This document shows, piece after piece, positions 8,540 through 16,992 of a DNA stretch of 64,000 nucleotides (its first letter is position 1; each line of letters begins with the position of its first letter). The stretch is from NCBI RefSeq assembly GCF_000718025.1, contig NZ_JODS01000022.1:164810-228809 (forward strand). The letters run 5' to 3'. This DNA comes from Kitasatospora purpeofusca (GTDB lineage: Bacteria > Actinomycetota > Actinomycetes > Streptomycetales > Streptomycetaceae). Under the pieces are notes generated by a model, which saw only the letters and a list, made by a program, of their open reading frames with translations, ran no database searches and was not told where the DNA came from. Position numbers and translations under genes: made by a program.

Positions 8540-9907
8540 TCAGCGGGCCCTTCCGGCGTCGGCGGCGTCGCGCCCGGCGGCACCGTCGGCGGCCGGGTCC
8601 CCGTCCGCTGCGGGCGGCAGGTCCGCGGCGGGGGCCGGGTCCGCGCCCCCGTCCTCCGGCGGCGCGGACGGCAGGTCCCGCATCCCGCGCAGCGGCGAGA
8701 ACAGCAGCGGCACCGGCACGACCAGGAAGCCCGCCGCGCAGAGCCAGAGCGCGGCGCGCGGACCGGCCTGCTCGGCGACGGCGCCGCCGAGCAGGGCACC
8801 GAGCGGCAGGGTGCCCCAGACCAGGAACCGCATGGTGGCGTTCATCCGGCCGAGCAGCCGGGGCGGGCAGAGGCTCTGCCGGAAGCTCACCTGGGCGACG
8901 TTGTAGACCACCGCGCCGAACAGCACCGCCACCCCGCCGATCGCGAACAGCACCGCCCCCGCGCCCCCGTCGGCCAGCGGCCAGAGCAGCGCGAACGGGC
9001 CGGTGAGCAGCGGGGCGAGCCAGATCAGCCGGGCCTGCCCGATCCGCGCGGCGAGCCGGCCCGCGCACAGCGCACCGGCGAGCCCGCCGACCGCCGAGGC
9101 CGAGAGCAGCACCCCGATCGCGGCCGGCGAGAGGTCCAGCACCCGCACCCAGAAGACGGTCTGCACGGCCATCAGCACCGCGCTGAACAGGTTGGACGCC
9201 GCGGTGGTGGCGGCGATCACCCGCAGCAGCGGGTGGCCCAGCACGAACCGCAGGCCCTCGGCGACCTCGGCGCGCAGCGAACGCCCGGGCTCGGGCGCGG
9301 GCAGCCGCTCCTCGGCCCGGATCCGGGCGAGCAGGGCCGCCGAGACGAGGAAGCCGAACGCGTCGGCGACGATCGCCAGCGGGGCGCCGAGCAGTTGGAC
9401 CAGTCCGCCGCCCAGGCCGGGTCCGGCGATCTGGGCCGAGGAGCGGACCGTCTCGATCGCCCCGTTGCCCGCCACCAGGCGGTCGCCGGGCAGCAGCACC
9501 GGGAGGAAGGACTGGTGGGCGACGTCGAAGAAGACCGTCGCCACCCCGGTGACCAGGGCCACCAGGTAGAGCTGGAGCAGGCTGAGCACGTCCAGCGCGG
9601 CGGCCAGCGGGATCGAGCCGACGGCGAGGCAGCGCAGCACGTCGGCGCGGACCAGGACGGGCAGCTTGCGCATCCGGTCCAGCCAGGCGCCGGCGGGCAG
9701 GCCGACCAGGAGGAAGGCGGCGGTCTCGGCGGCGGTCAGCAGGCCGACCTGGAAGGGCGTGGCATCGAGTTCCACCACTGCCACCAGGGGCAGTGCGACC
9801 AGGGTGACCTGACTGCCCGCCTGCGCCGCGACGGCCCCCGAGAGCAGGAGGCGGAAGTCGCGGCGGGCCGACGGACCGGTACTGGGCAGGTGAGGCGTTT
9901 CGTTCAT
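8540..9907 (-). CDS. MFS exporter, EntS-like
   Basis: A 455-residue integral membrane protein with about twelve hydrophobic segments. The N-terminal half has DFRLLLSGAVAAQAGSQVT, then the MFS A-motif-like GLPAGAWLDRMRKLPVL and the family-typical RLVAGNGAIETVRSSAQIAG. This pattern fits the MFS group that includes enterobactin exporter EntS and macrolide-efflux-type proteins. As the first gene of the minus-strand peptide operon it is likely to export the cluster product or give self-resistance (inference). The C-terminal tail is Ala/Asp/Pro rich and probably cytoplasmic. Start ATG 9907 has a weak GAGGG upstream. The gene ends 71 nt before the condensation gene start. Confidence 0.88.
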   Translation of the reverse strand: MNETPHLPSTGPSARRDFRLLLSGAVAAQAGSQVTLVALPLVAVVELDATPFQVGLLTAAETAAFLLVGLPAGAWLDRMRKLPVLVRADVLRCLAVGSIPLAAALDVLSLLQLYLVALVTGVATVFFDVAHQSFLPVLLPGDRLVAGNGAIETVRSSAQIAGPGLGGGLVQLLGAPLAIVADAFGFLVSAALLARIRAEERLPAPEPGRSLRAEVAEGLRFVLGHPLLRVIAATTAASNLFSAVLMAVQTVFWVRVLDLSPAAIGVLLSASAVGGLAGALCAGRLAARIGQARLIWLAPLLTGPFALLWPLADGGAGAVLFAIGGVAVLFGAVVYNVAQVSFRQSLCPPRLLGRMNATMRFLVWGTLPLGALLGGAVAEQAGPRAALWLCAAGFLVVPVPLLFSPLRGMRDLPSAPPEDGGADPAPAADLPPAADGDPAADGAAGRDAADAGRAR

Positions 9908-10289
9908 CAGTACGACCCTCGGTTACCGATTCGCTACAGGGCAACCGGCTGGCCGGATTCCGGCCCCCGCCCGAATCGGCCGGATACCACCGCTCGCTGA
10001 GCCTTCCCTCACCTGCTCCTTATCCGGTCGCGAGGGGCCGGAACGGCCACCCGCAGGCACGACCAGCGGCGTCGCGCCGACCGGTCTTCCCGTTCGGGAT
10101 GTCCACTCGGGTGTCCGCTATTCGGACCATGGATTTCAGCCAGCGGACGCCCGCCCTCAACTTGGCCGGAACCCGGGGAGTGCTGACTTTCCGTCACCTG
10201 GCGGTGGTGCGGCCGTGATATCGGCACACGCACGCGGCCCCCGGACCGGGGTCGGTCCGGGGGCCGCGGGGCCTGCTGAAAGGGACGGG
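9908..10289. other. Intergenic region upstream of the NRPS operon
   Basis: A 382-bp stretch with no convincing gene. It should hold the promoter of the minus-strand NRPS operon (nearest the exporter start), but no clear -10/-35 pair was recognised. Its other end contains the GC hairpin at 10234-10267 that belongs to the lipoprotein gene. Confidence 0.5.
10234..10267 (-). terminator. GC-rich hairpin terminator
   Basis: A perfect 14-bp inverted repeat (gcggcccccggacc and its complement) with a 6-nt loop, 23 nt beyond the stop codon of the minus-strand lipoprotein gene. There is no T-tract, as is usual for streptomycete terminators. Confidence 0.75.
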
Positions 10290-11246
10290 CTAGCCGAGGG
10301 CGGCGTCCGGGGTGCGGCCCGCCTGGGCCTGCTCGATCCGGGCGACCAGCATCGCGGCCAGCCTCCGGGTGCCCGCCGGGTCCACCGGACCGCCCTCGGT
10401 GGTGACGGTGGCGACCACCGTGCCGGCGCGCAGCACGATCGCCACACCGTCCCGGCCCGCGAGCTGGCCCTGGTACGCGCGGCTCTCCGTCCCCAGCAGG
10501 CCGATGTCGGCCGGGCCGTACTTGGTGGCGTCGGCGTAGGCGCCGTACGCCTCCTTGTACCGGTCCTGGGCCTGCGCCCGGCCGGGCAGGGTGTCGACGC
10601 CGAAGCGCACCACCACCTCGCCGGAGGCGAACCTCGCGGTGCCGCTCAGCGGCTTGCCCTTGCAGGGCGCGGCGGCCGTGCAGGTGGTGGCGTGGTCGGC
10701 GGTGTCGACCCGTCGCTTCTCCTCCTCCCAGCCGGTCATCGCCTTCTGGTCGGGCAGCAGCAGGGCGACCAGGGCGGAGTCGAGCAGCGCGGTGTCCGAG
10801 TCCGGCCCGGTGGCCGGCTGTCCGGCCCCGCCGGTGCCACCCGCTCCACCCGCTCCACCGGCCGAAGCACCCCCGGTGGCGGCCCCGGCGGTGCCGGAAC
10901 CGGTGCCGGCCGTACCCGCCGTACCGGCGGACGAACCGCCCGCCGTCGCCGCGCCGGGAGTGGCCGCGCCCGGACCGGTCGCCCCGGCCGCCGGGGTACC
11001 GCCGGCCGCCGCACCACCGGCCGCGTCGCCCGACGGCGTGGCGCTCCCGGAGCCGGCCGCCGCCGAGGGCGTGCCGGTGCCCCCGGTGGCCGCGCCGGCC
11101 GTCGTCCCGGGGCTCGCCGACGCGCCCGCCGTGCCCTTCGCCGCGTTCTCGGAGCTCGTGGAGCTCCCGGAACCGCAGGCGGCCAACGCCGCCAGCAGCG
11201 CGCCCGTCGCCGCCGCGGCGGCCACCTTCCGACCGGCCGTGCCCAT
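10290..11246 (-). CDS. Lipoprotein with long Ala/Gly/Thr/Ser-rich linker, function unknown
   Basis: A 318-residue protein. It has a clear lipoprotein signal, with basic residues at 6-7, a hydrophobic core and the lipobox LAAC with Cys24. Residues about 25-145 are a low-complexity, Ala/Gly/Ser/Thr-rich linker that probably spans cell-wall peptidoglycan. The C-terminal part (about 150-318) is a normal globular sequence with two cysteines (ATTCTAAAPC), a TVVATVTTEGG strand and an ARIEQAQAG helix. It should be anchored on the outer face of the membrane. I do not recognise the C-terminal domain and assign no function. It stands alone, followed by its own terminator. Confidence 0.8.
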   Translation of the reverse strand: MGTAGRKVAAAAATGALLAALAACGSGSSTSSENAAKGTAGASASPGTTAGAATGGTGTPSAAAGSGSATPSGDAAGGAAAGGTPAAGATGPGAATPGAATAGGSSAGTAGTAGTGSGTAGAATGGASAGGAGGAGGTGGAGQPATGPDSDTALLDSALVALLLPDQKAMTGWEEEKRRVDTADHATTCTAAAPCKGKPLSGTARFASGEVVVRFGVDTLPGRAQAQDRYKEAYGAYADATKYGPADIGLLGTESRAYQGQLAGRDGVAIVLRAGTVVATVTTEGGPVDPAGTRRLAAMLVARIEQAQAGRTPDAALG

Positions 11247-11382
11247 GTGCGCCCCTCTCGTGTCCGTGGCCCCTCAAGATAGACGCGGCCCCGGCCGACC
11301 GGTTCCCCGGGGCCGCCACCTCGGGGAACGGCCGCTCAGGGCGGGCAGGGCAGGGCGTTGCAGGGCGAGCAGGGCGGACGGC

Positions 11383-11835
11383 TCAGCCGAGACCGGCCGG
11401 TCCGCTCCCCGGGGCGCCCGGCGGCAGCGGCTCGACGCCCACCACCCGGCTGATCCTGGTCGGCTCGACCAGCACCACCACCCGCCGCTCCCCCGGGATG
11501 CCCCAGCCGTACCGCTCCACGCCGAGGTACGTCCGCGCCAGCCGGTCCATGTTCCGGACGGCCTCCTCGCCCTCCACGAACCGCACCGCCCGCCCCCGGA
11601 TCTGCACCCGGTCGTACGGGTCCCGGGGGTCGGCGAGCGACAGGCAGACCCGCGGGTCCCGCCGCAGATTGCGCTCCTTGACCCGCCCCACGGAGGTGTT
11701 GAACAGCAGCAGGTCCCCCTCCATCGCCACCCACATCGGGCTCACATGCGGCGAGCCGTCGGCGTTGACCGTGCCGACGTACCAGATGTGCCCCGCCTCG
11801 ATCCGCTCACGGACGTCCTTCGAGATCTCGACCAT
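11383..11835 (-). CDS. PPOX-class pyridoxamine 5'-phosphate oxidase-like protein
   Basis: A 150-residue split-barrel flavin-binding protein. Diagnostic stretches are GTVNADGSPHVSPMWVAMEG, FNTSVGRVKERNLRRDPRV and VQIRGRAV, the layout of small F420- or FMN-binding PPOX-family enzymes. Such proteins often reduce small molecules with F420H2 or FMN; the cofactor and substrate here cannot be read with confidence. Length matches the family. The gene is transcribed away from the surface-protein gene at 12087 and lies 136 bp beyond the lipoprotein gene start. The last 15 residues are Pro/Gly-rich and probably disordered. Confidence 0.85.
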   Translation of the reverse strand: MVEISKDVRERIEAGHIWYVGTVNADGSPHVSPMWVAMEGDLLLFNTSVGRVKERNLRRDPRVCLSLADPRDPYDRVQIRGRAVRFVEGEEAVRNMDRLARTYLGVERYGWGIPGERRVVVLVEPTRISRVVGVEPLPPGAPGSGPAGLG

Positions 11836-12086
11836 GCGCCGAGTCTGCCCGGCCGCCCGGGCGCCACTCGCGCCCCTCGTACACGCACCTCACCCGGATC
11901 GCCCAGGGCACTCGGGTGAACACGCCCGGGACTCCACCCGAAGGGGTCACCCACCGGGCCGGGGCTGCCGCCCTCCGGTGGCAGCGGGCGCCAGGGTGGT
12001 TGACGGTGAATCAGGCGCCCTCTCCGCGAGTCCCCCGCCCGACGATGTGTCGGCGATCGCGGTACCGCGCCGGAAGGATCATCATC

Positions 12087-12512
12087 ATGCGTTCTGCACG
12101 CACCCTGCTCGCCGGAGCAGCCGTCGCCGCCGCCCTCACCGTCGGTGCCCCGCTCGCCTACGCCGACGGGGCCGCCGACCAGGGCAAGAACCTCACCTGG
12201 CAGGAGAAGCAGGACAAGGCCGCCTCCCCCGACGGCCAGAAGACCTGGGACGAGAAGCAGAAGGGCTCCTCCGGCACCGAGGAGAGCAAGGGCTCCGAGG
12301 GCAAGGGCTCGGAGAGCAAGGGTTCCGAGGGCAAGGGCTACGAGGCCAAGGGCGAGGAGAAGACCCCGCACGGCGGCGTGCACACCGGCGGCGGCGGGCT
12401 GGCGCTCTCCGGTGGCGGCCTCGCCTCCGGCGCGGTGCTGCTGCTCGGCGGCCTCGGGGCGGGCGCGATCGCCCTGCGCCGCGGCCGCCGCACCGCGGAC
12501 GCCGCCATCTGA
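12087..12512 (+). CDS. Secreted Lys/Glu/Ser/Gly-repeat protein with sortase-signal-like tail
   Basis: A 141-residue protein. The start at ATG 12087 follows GGAAGGA with good spacing. It has a signal peptide ending near AYADG (about 25-28). Residues about 60-92 contain repeated KGSE/EGKG units, a charged, flexible stretch. Then come HGGVHTGGGG (95-104), a hydrophobic segment (about 108-130) and a basic end RRGRR (131-135). This is the layout of a cell-wall sorting signal: short motif, membrane span, positive tail, but without LPxTG or LAxTG. A sortase gene follows 139 bp downstream on the same strand. I infer that it is that sortase's substrate and that the HTGGGG region may be the recognition site. 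It could instead be a simple membrane-anchored protein. Confidence 0.8.
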   Translation: MRSARTLLAGAAVAAALTVGAPLAYADGAADQGKNLTWQEKQDKAASPDGQKTWDEKQKGSSGTEESKGSEGKGSESKGSEGKGYEAKGEEKTPHGGVHTGGGGLALSGGGLASGAVLLLGGLGAGAIALRRGRRTADAAI

Positions 12513-12651
12513 CCGCGCGCCGTTCCCGTCGCCTCCCCCGTCGTGGCCCGCGCCCAGCGCGCCGGTCGCGGCGGGGGCGTGCGGGGCGGCGCTCCGCCGT
12601 GTCCGGCCCGCGGCACCCGAGCGCGGGCCGCTGAGAGGAGTACGAACGACG

Positions 12652-13392
12652 ATGGCCGGTCTGATCCCCGGTACGTCCCGGCTGCTGCGCGCGGGGATGG
12701 GCGCGGCCGCGGTCGGTCTGCTGCTGATCTACAACTCGGTGGACAGCGTCCCGGCGGACGACGCGGCGGCCGCCGGGGCCGCTCCCCCGGCCGCCGCCGC
12801 GTCCGCCGCACCGGGACCGGCAACGGGGTCCCCCGCGGCCCCCGGCCCCGCCTCCCCGGCCCCCACCGCACCCGCGGGGGCCGCGGCCCCCGCACCCGCC
12901 GCGCCGGTCAAGGCGGCGGCCCCGCTGAAGCGCTCCAAGCCGACCAGGCTGCGGATCCCGCAGCTCAACGTGGACGCCCCCTTCACCGAGCTCACCCTGA
13001 ACCCCGCCGGCCAGCTCAACGCCCCGCCGCCGGACGACAAGAACCTGGTCGGCTGGTACCGCGACGGCGTCACCCCCGGCGAGCGCGGCGCCGCGGTGGT
13101 CGCCGGACACGTCGACACCACCAAGGGCCCGGCGGTGTTCCTGCTGCTCAGCCTGATGCTGCCGGGCAACAAGGTGGAGGTCCGGCGGGCGGACGGCACG
13201 GTCGCGGTGTTCTCGGTGGACGCCGTGGAGACCTTCGCCAAGGACGCCTTCCCCGACCAGAAGGTCTACGGGAAGACGCCCGACGCCCAGCTCCGGCTGA
13301 TCACCTGCGGCGGCACCTACGACAAGAAGCGCCGCGACTACCTGGACAACGTGGTGGTCTTCGCGCACCTGGAGTCCAGCCGCAAGGCCTGA
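12652..13392 (+). CDS. Class F-type sortase (cysteine transpeptidase)
   Basis: A 246-residue protein. An N-terminal membrane anchor (about 13-28) is followed by a long Ala/Pro linker (35-90) and the sortase barrel (95-246). The catalytic residues are visible: His153 in VVAGHVDTT, Cys219 in LRLITCGG, and an Arg at 227 or 228 just before the YLDNVVVFA strand. Sortases cleave a C-terminal sorting signal and join the protein to the wall or another amine. The short barrel and long linker fit actinobacterial class F sortases. ATG 12652 has GAGAGGAG about 11 nt upstream. The repeat protein just upstream is the likely partner. Both genes end at a strong shared hairpin. Confidence 0.92.
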   Translation: MAGLIPGTSRLLRAGMGAAAVGLLLIYNSVDSVPADDAAAAGAAPPAAAASAAPGPATGSPAAPGPASPAPTAPAGAAAPAPAAPVKAAAPLKRSKPTRLRIPQLNVDAPFTELTLNPAGQLNAPPPDDKNLVGWYRDGVTPGERGAAVVAGHVDTTKGPAVFLLLSLMLPGNKVEVRRADGTVAVFSVDAVETFAKDAFPDQKVYGKTPDAQLRLITCGGTYDKKRRDYLDNVVVFAHLESSRKA

Positions 13393-13425
13393 CCCCCGCC
13401 CCGCGACGCCCACCCGCACGCACCC

Positions 13426-13475
13426 ACGACACGGCCGCCGGTCCCCCCTCGGAAGGGGACCGGCGGCCGTGTCGT
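13426..13475. terminator. Bidirectional hairpin terminator
   Basis: A perfect 21-bp inverted repeat with an 8-nt loop between the convergent sortase and methyltransferase genes. Its symmetry lets it act for both. Confidence 0.85.
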
Positions 13476-13490
13476 TCCGGCGGACCGGGG

Positions 13491-14522
13491 TCAGCCGCGC
13501 ACCACGGCCTCGAAGGCGTGCAGGTACGGGTTGACCGCGCGCACCTCCCGGACCTCCAGCCCGGCCTCGGTCATCAGCCGGACCATGCTCGCCTCGGAGT
13601 GCTTGGCGCCGCCGACGTTGAGCATCAGCATGAGGTCCATGGCGGTGGTGAAGCGCATCGAGGGGCTGTCGTCGACGAGGTTCTCGACCACCACGACCCG
13701 GGCGCCCGGGCGGGCCGCGGCGACCACGTTCGCCAGCGTGCGGCGGGTGCTCGCGTCGTCCCACTCCAGGATGTTCTTGATGATGTAGAGGTCCGCGACG
13801 ACCGGGATCGCCTCCCGGCAGTCACCGGGGACCAGCCGGGCCCGGTCGGCGAAGGCGCCGCCCTCGCGCAGCCGGGCGTCGGCGCCCGCGACCACCTTGG
13901 GCAGGTCCAGCAGGGTGCCGTGCAGCGCCGGGTGCTTCTCCAGCAGGCTGGCGAGGACATGGCCCTGGCCGCCGCCGATGTCGACCACCGAGTCGATCCC
14001 GGTGAGGTCGAGGTAGGCCGCGAAGTCGGCCGCGGACTGCCGGCTGGAGGTGGTCATCGCCTTGTCGAAGACCCTGGCGGACTCGCCCGCGTCGCTGTGC
14101 AGGTAGTCGAAGAACTCCTTGCCGAACAGCTCGGGGAAGACGTTGCGGCCGGAGCGCACCGCCTCGTCCAGCTTCGGCCAGGCCTCCCACGTCCACGGCT
14201 CGGTGCACCACAGGGAGATGTAGCGGAGGCTGTTCGGCGCGTCCTCGCGCAGCAGCCGGGACATGTCGGTGTGGGTGAAGCGGTCGCCGTCGAGCTCCTC
14301 GAAGATGCCGTAGCAGGTGAGGGCGCGCATCAGGCGGCGCAGCTGGCGGGGCTCGGTACCGAGCTCGGCGGCGAGGTCGGTGACGGGGGTGGGGGTGTCG
14401 CCGAGCGCGTCGGCGACACCGAGCCGGGCGGCCGCGCGGACGGCGGCGGCGCAGGCGGCGCCGAAGACGAGCTCCCGCAGGCGCATGGCTGCCTGCGGGG
14501 TGGTGGCGGGTGCGGTGGTCAT
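13491..14522 (-). CDS. O-methyltransferase-like protein (acetylserotonin/hydroxyneurosporene OMT type)
   Basis: A 343-residue protein. The N-terminal dimerisation helix domain (about 10-100) is followed by a Rossmann SAM-binding domain with VVDIGGGQGHVLASLLEKHP starting at 179, and a second acidic motif LLDLPKVV. It resembles class I SAM-dependent small-molecule O-methyltransferases of antibiotic and carotenoid pathways. In these enzymes the catalytic base normally lies in an LHDWxD motif; here the matching stretch reads ILEWDD (251-256), one residue shorter and without the His. It may use another base or have another activity. ATG 14522 is the best start. The gene lies 74 bp beyond the beta-helix gene and may be co-transcribed with it. 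Confidence 0.85.
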   Translation of the reverse strand: MTTAPATTPQAAMRLRELVFGAACAAAVRAAARLGVADALGDTPTPVTDLAAELGTEPRQLRRLMRALTCYGIFEELDGDRFTHTDMSRLLREDAPNSLRYISLWCTEPWTWEAWPKLDEAVRSGRNVFPELFGKEFFDYLHSDAGESARVFDKAMTTSSRQSAADFAAYLDLTGIDSVVDIGGGQGHVLASLLEKHPALHGTLLDLPKVVAGADARLREGGAFADRARLVPGDCREAIPVVADLYIIKNILEWDDASTRRTLANVVAAARPGARVVVVENLVDDSPSMRFTTAMDLMLMLNVGGAKHSEASMVRLMTEAGLEVREVRAVNPYLHAFEAVVRG

Positions 14523-14596
14523 GGGGCCGGGTCTCTGCTTTCTGCGGGGGTCGGTGGAGGTGAGGACGCGCTCCGGGGGCGCGGGCCGGGAGCCGG

Positions 14597-15694
14597 TCAG
14601 CAGCGGCCGGCCGGCTCGGAGACCGCGCACTGGTTGCGGGCGAAGGAGTTGTCGGTGCCGGTGTCGCGGTCGGCCAGGTCGGCCGGCCCGTTGCCGAGCA
14701 CGAGGTTGTCGGCGACGGTGTTGCGGGCGTTGGCCACGCCGACCACGCTGTGGACGAGCACGATGCCGCCGGAGAACGGCGAGGCGCCGACGTTGTCGCG
14801 GACCTCGTTCTCCGTCACCGAGGTCTCCTCGGCCCCGGTGAGCACGATCCCGGCGCCCTGGATGTGGTCGAGCCGGGGGTTCGGCGGGCAGTAGCGGTTG
14901 TTGGCGACGACCTGGTTGCGGGTCACGGTGAGGGCGCCGGCCCGGGGCACGCCCTCGTCGCCGACGACGAACACCCCGCCGCAGTTGCCGTGGATCCGGT
15001 TCCGCTCGACGCTCAGGTCGCGCAGCCGCCGGACGGTGACGCCGACCCGGTTGTCGGTCAGCAGGTTGGCGCTGACCAGGGTGCCGTCCGCGGAGAGGGC
15101 GCCGCCCTCGCTGTCCACCGAGTTGGCGAGGAAGACGCCGGACTGGCCGTTGCGGGTGGACTCGTTGGCGGTGATCACGCCCCGGGTCGACTTCTCCTGG
15201 CTGATGCCCTGCTGGCCGTTGTCGTGCACGAAGGTGGCGCGCACGGTCAGCCCGGTGGTGCCGGAGGCGCTGATGCCGTTCTTGCGGAAGCCGGTGACGG
15301 CGAGCGCCTCGACGGTGACGCCGGCGAGCGGCCGGTCGTCGGTGCCGGCCACGCAGAGGCCGTGGCCGGCGGCCGCGCAGACGGCGGCGCCGTCGGCGGG
15401 CACGGGGGCGGATGCGTCGGCGGGCAGCAGCACGCTGTCCCGGCCCGCGCCGCGCAGGGTCAGGCCGGGTGTGGTGATCCGGACGCTGCCCCGGTACTCG
15501 CCGGGGAGCAGCTGCACGGTGTCGCCGGGCAGGGCCGCGTCGACGGCCTGCTGAATCGATTCGCCGGGCCGGACCAGGTGCAGGTCGCCGGCGGCGCGGG
15601 CGGGCGCGGCGCCGACGGCGGTGAGCACGGTGGTCAGGGCGGTCGTGGCGGCGGCGGTGGCCGCGGCGAGGTGGTGGACCCGTCGCGTGGGCAT
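14597..15694 (-). CDS. Secreted right-handed beta-helix (NosD/pectate-lyase-like) protein
   Basis: A 365-residue secreted protein. The start at ATG 15694 puts a standard signal peptide at the N-terminus, ending near APARAAG; a longer in-frame start is possible but has no signal-like sequence. The mature part opens with HLVRPGESIQQAVDAALPGDTVQLLPGEYRG, the usual entry to a parallel beta-helix. It is followed by many short coils with Asn ladders (VTGFRKNGISASGTTGL, NGQQGISQE, NLLTDNRVGVTVRRL, NQVVANNRYCPPN). Such folds bind or cleave polysaccharides, but no lyase active site is recognisable, so only the fold is claimed. Four cysteines in the mature part may form disulfides. Confidence 0.82.
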   Translation of the reverse strand: MPTRRVHHLAAATAAATTALTTVLTAVGAAPARAAGDLHLVRPGESIQQAVDAALPGDTVQLLPGEYRGSVRITTPGLTLRGAGRDSVLLPADASAPVPADGAAVCAAAGHGLCVAGTDDRPLAGVTVEALAVTGFRKNGISASGTTGLTVRATFVHDNGQQGISQEKSTRGVITANESTRNGQSGVFLANSVDSEGGALSADGTLVSANLLTDNRVGVTVRRLRDLSVERNRIHGNCGGVFVVGDEGVPRAGALTVTRNQVVANNRYCPPNPRLDHIQGAGIVLTGAEETSVTENEVRDNVGASPFSGGIVLVHSVVGVANARNTVADNLVLGNGPADLADRDTGTDNSFARNQCAVSEPAGRC

Positions 15695-15929
15695 GAGTGG
15701 TGACCTGCTTTCTGACGCGCCGACGCGGGGGCGCGCTCGCGGGGACGTCGGCACGATGACGCGGGGTGGTCGGGAGGTGACGGCCGGTGGGTGTCGGCCG
15801 AACCGACGCTAGGGGCGGGCGGGAGGCCCCGCCACCAGGGTTGGGCTGCCGGGCTGACGGGGCGTCGGCCGGTCGGGGGCACCGGCCCGGCCGACGGCGG
15901 TCCGCCGTCGGCGTGCCATGCTCGGGGCC

Positions 15930-16916
15930 ATGAGCACCAGCACCGCCGCAGCCGCCACCCCCGCGGCCGGGACCGCCGCAGCCGAGACCGCCGCCGACCT
16001 CCGCAACCCGATCGGCGCCCACGTGCCGGTGGCCGGCCGCGGCCTGGCCGGCACCGGCCTCGCGTACGCCGGGCGGGTGGGCGCCGAGACGGTGCAGGTG
16101 TTCGTCGCGAACCCGCGCGGCTGGGCGACGCCGACCGGCAACCCGGCGCAGGACGCGGAGTTCCGGGCGGCCTGCGCGGAACGGGCGGTCCCCGCGTACG
16201 TGCACGCGCCGTACCTGATCAACTTCGGCTCGGACAACCCGGTGACCAGGGAGCGTTCGGCCGACTCGCTGCGCCACTCGCTGCGGCGCGGGCACGCGAT
16301 CGGCGCGCTCGGCGTGGTGCTGCACACCGGGTCGGCGGTCGGCTCCGCCCCGGGCGGCGGCTCCCGGCGGGCCGAGGCGATGGCCCAGGTCCGCGAGGAC
16401 GTGCGGCGGCTGCTGGACGAGCTCGACGCGCTCGGCGAGGACGCGCCGTGGCTGCTGCTGGAGCCCACGGCCGGCCAGGGCAGCTCGCTCTGCGCGCGGA
16501 TGGAGGACCTCGCCGGGTACATGGAGGCACTGGACGGGCACCCGAAGGTCGGGGTCTGCCTGGACACCTGCCACGCCTTCGCGGCCGGCCACGACCTGGC
16601 GGCGCCGGGCGGCGTCCGGGCGACCCTGGACGCGCTGGTCGAGGCCGCCGGGCCGGGCCGGCTGCGGCTGATCCACGCCAACGACTCCGAGGACGCGGTC
16701 GGCGCCCGCAAGGACCGGCACGCCAACATCGGCGCCGGTCTGATCGGCGCCGAACCGTTCCGCGAGCTCTTCGAGCACCCGGCCACGGCCGGCGTCCCCC
16801 TGATCGTGGAGACCCCGGACCGCAAGCACGGCGGCGAGGGCGCCGGCCACACCCTCGACATCACCGCCCTGAAGCGGCTCCGCTCCCGCGCCGCCACCGG
16901 CCCGCTGCCGGTGTGA
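15930..16916 (+). CDS. nfo: Deoxyribonuclease IV (AP endonuclease, Nfo type)
   Basis: About 328 residues from ATG 15930, with an Ala-rich N-terminal leader of some 25 residues before the catalytic barrel begins at IGAHVPVAGRGL. The metal-ligand pattern of endonuclease IV is complete: His in VHAPYLINFGS, His in VVLHTGSAVG, Glu in LLLEPTAGQG, Asp and His in VCLDTCHAFAAGHD, His in LIHANDSED, Asp and His in RKDRHANIG and Glu in IVETPD. It cleaves DNA at abasic sites in base-excision repair, with three zinc ions. The gene stands alone with its own terminator. An ATG 12 nt earlier is also possible; neither start has a strong ribosome site. Confidence 0.93.
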   Translation: MSTSTAAAATPAAGTAAAETAADLRNPIGAHVPVAGRGLAGTGLAYAGRVGAETVQVFVANPRGWATPTGNPAQDAEFRAACAERAVPAYVHAPYLINFGSDNPVTRERSADSLRHSLRRGHAIGALGVVLHTGSAVGSAPGGGSRRAEAMAQVREDVRRLLDELDALGEDAPWLLLEPTAGQGSSLCARMEDLAGYMEALDGHPKVGVCLDTCHAFAAGHDLAAPGGVRATLDALVEAAGPGRLRLIHANDSEDAVGARKDRHANIGAGLIGAEPFRELFEHPATAGVPLIVETPDRKHGGEGAGHTLDITALKRLRSRAATGPLPV

Positions 16917-16938
16917 GGACAAGCTACGACCGCAACGG

Positions 16939-16972
16939 CCGCGGCCCCGAGCCGGGTGGCTCGGGGCCGCGG
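16939..16972. terminator. Bidirectional hairpin terminator
   Basis: A perfect 15-bp GC inverted repeat with a gggt loop between the convergent nfo and lamin-tail genes. Confidence 0.8.
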
Positions 16973-16992
16973 GGCGGACGGCTGTCCCCGGA

